A stretch of DNA of 64,000 nucleotides from Alishewanella metallidurans (GTDB lineage: Bacteria > Pseudomonadota > Gammaproteobacteria > Enterobacterales > Alteromonadaceae). The number at the start of each line of letters is the position of its first letter. Within the stretch, counting starts at the first letter, position 1. The DNA lies in contig NZ_JALAHQ010000002.1 in NCBI RefSeq assembly GCF_036983985.1, forward strand, positions 620,001-684,000, in the 5' to 3' direction. The position numbers and the translations under genes were made by a program. Positions 63,103 through 64,000 of this stretch are shown here, piece after piece. The notes under the pieces are model-generated. The model was not told the origin of the DNA, ran no database searches, and was given only the letters and a program-made list of their open reading frames with translations.

Positions 63103-64000
63103 ATGTTTAACGGCAAGACAATTTTAATTACCGGCGGTACTGGCTCCTTCGGTCATAAATATACCGAAACGCTACTTACTCGTTTTAAGCCGAAAAAAAT
63201 TATTATTTATTCGCGTGATGAATTAAAACAGTACGAAATGCAGCAAAAATTTAATCAAAGCTGCATGCGTTATTTTATTGGTGACGTTCGTGACGAAAGG
63301 CGGCTTATTCTTGCTACTCGCGGCGTAGACTTCATTATTCATGCGGCTGCACTAAAGCAGGTGCCCGCAGCGGAATATAACCCAATGGAATGTATTAAAA
63401 CTAATATTAATGGCGCAGAACACGTTATCAACGCCGCGATAGAAAACAGTGTCGAAAAGGTTATTGCCCTATCTACTGACAAAGCGGCAAACCCGGTTAA
63501 TTTATATGGCGCCACTAAATTGGCATCCGATAAGCTATTTATTGCTGCTAACAATATCTCCGGCGGCAGCAAACCGCGTTTTTCTGTAGTGCGTTATGGC
63601 AATGTGGTGGGCTCGCGAGGCTCCGTAGTGCCGTTTTTTCAGCAACTAATTAACAATAATAGTGGCCACATTCCGATAACTCACCTTGAAATGACCCGAT
63701 TTTGGATCAGCCTGCAGCAAGGGGTTGATTTCGTTTTAAAGAATTTTGAGCGCATGTTAGGTGGCGAAATTTTTGTGCCGAAAATACCGTCTATTCGTAT
63801 TATCGATTTGGCGAAGGCAATGGCACCTAATATACCGATTAAACAAGTAGGTATACGTCCTGGCGAAAAACTACATGAAATGATGTGCCCCGGCGATATG
63901 TCCTATCACACTTATGAATTTGATGATCATTTTGTCATTGCGCCCGCCATCAAGTTTTTTAATCGTACTAATGATTTTTCGAGTAATGCTTTACACGAAA
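63103..64000 (+). CDS. pseB: UDP-GlcNAc 4,6-dehydratase PseB, 3' end beyond window
   Basis: The first 299 codons of an inverting UDP-GlcNAc 4,6-dehydratase. It starts MFNGKTILITGGTGSFGHKY with the NAD-binding loop, has the TDKAANPVNLYGATK active-site block and RYGNVVGSRGSVVPFF. PseB is the first enzyme of pseudaminic acid synthesis, the sugar that modifies flagellin. GAGGA lies 6 bases before the ATG. The gene is divergent from the flagellin with about 200 bases between. Confidence 0.92.
   Translation, partial: MFNGKTILITGGTGSFGHKYTETLLTRFKPKKIIIYSRDELKQYEMQQKFNQSCMRYFIGDVRDERRLILATRGVDFIIHAAALKQVPAAEYNPMECIKTNINGAEHVINAAIENSVEKVIALSTDKAANPVNLYGATKLASDKLFIAANNISGGSKPRFSVVRYGNVVGSRGSVVPFFQQLINNNSGHIPITHLEMTRFWISLQQGVDFVLKNFERMLGGEIFVPKIPSIRIIDLAKAMAPNIPIKQVGIRPGEKLHEMMCPGDMSYHTYEFDDHFVIAPAIKFFNRTNDFSSNALHE

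Overview
The window looks like chromosomal DNA of a motile, polarly flagellated gammaproteobacterium of the Alteromonadales / Rheinheimera-Alishewanella type. I infer this from the FlrABC flagellar hierarchy, the ParC/ParP polar chemotaxis genes, a motCD-like stator pair inside the chemotaxis operon, the flagellar-chemotaxis-ccm gene order known from Vibrio, Shewanella and Pseudomonas relatives, and a GGGGTCAGATCC-type intergenic repeat. Genus is not proven. No rRNA, tRNA, CRISPR array, integrase or transposase was seen, and no stretch over about 300 bases lacks a gene.

Region 1 (1-15919, all minus strand) is a surface polysaccharide (O-antigen-like) locus. In transcription order it encodes wecB, a TviC-type epimerase, a TviB-type dehydrogenase, an intrinsic terminator, a long SLBB export protein, a Wzz-like chain-length regulator, rmlB, rmlA, a 3,4-ketoisomerase, an N-acetyltransferase, an aminotransferase, wzx, an acyltransferase and two glycosyltransferases. 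The first 80 bases hold the start of another membrane protein. The enzymes predict a dTDP-3-acetamido-3,6-dideoxyhexose (Fuc3NAc or Qui3NAc) plus N-acetylhexosaminuronic acid and/or ManNAc precursors. The promoter-distal end is visibly more AT-rich, as is usual for variable O-antigen genes.

Region 2 (16030-20727) holds housekeeping and accessory genes: a small membrane protein, a POT peptide transporter, a DUF440 DNA-mimic protein, rlmA, and a serine hydrolase. Two structured intergenic repeats lie here.

Region 3 (20750-28503, minus) is mlaA plus a complete ccmABCDEFGHI cytochrome c maturation operon. On the opposite strand, 28609-30756, is a FliK-like gene followed by a stand-alone FlhB C-terminal domain.

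Region 4 (30765-62900, minus) is a long flagellar and chemotaxis block. It starts with a divergent short flagellin, then flrA, flrBC, fliEFGHIJ, fliKLMNOPQR-flhB, flhA-flhF-flhG-fliA-cheY-cheZ-cheA-cheB-motC-motD-parC-parP-cheW and a DUF2802 protein. Three well-formed sigma-54 (-24/-12) promoters lie directly ahead of flrB, fliE and flhA, matching a model in which FlrA with sigma-54 drives flrBC and FlrA/FlrC drive the basal body and export genes. fliD, fliS and flaG, often found beside flrA, are absent; instead pseB (63103 to the end, plus strand), the first gene of pseudaminic acid synthesis for flagellin glycosylation, begins at the right edge.

Most of the window is well-known machinery. 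I found no convincing undescribed system. The least routine items are the FlhB-C/FliK-like pair, the triple repeat in the CheA linker beside ParP, the short flagellin, the long AT-rich palindrome before flrA, and a structured intergenic element at 19424-19520.
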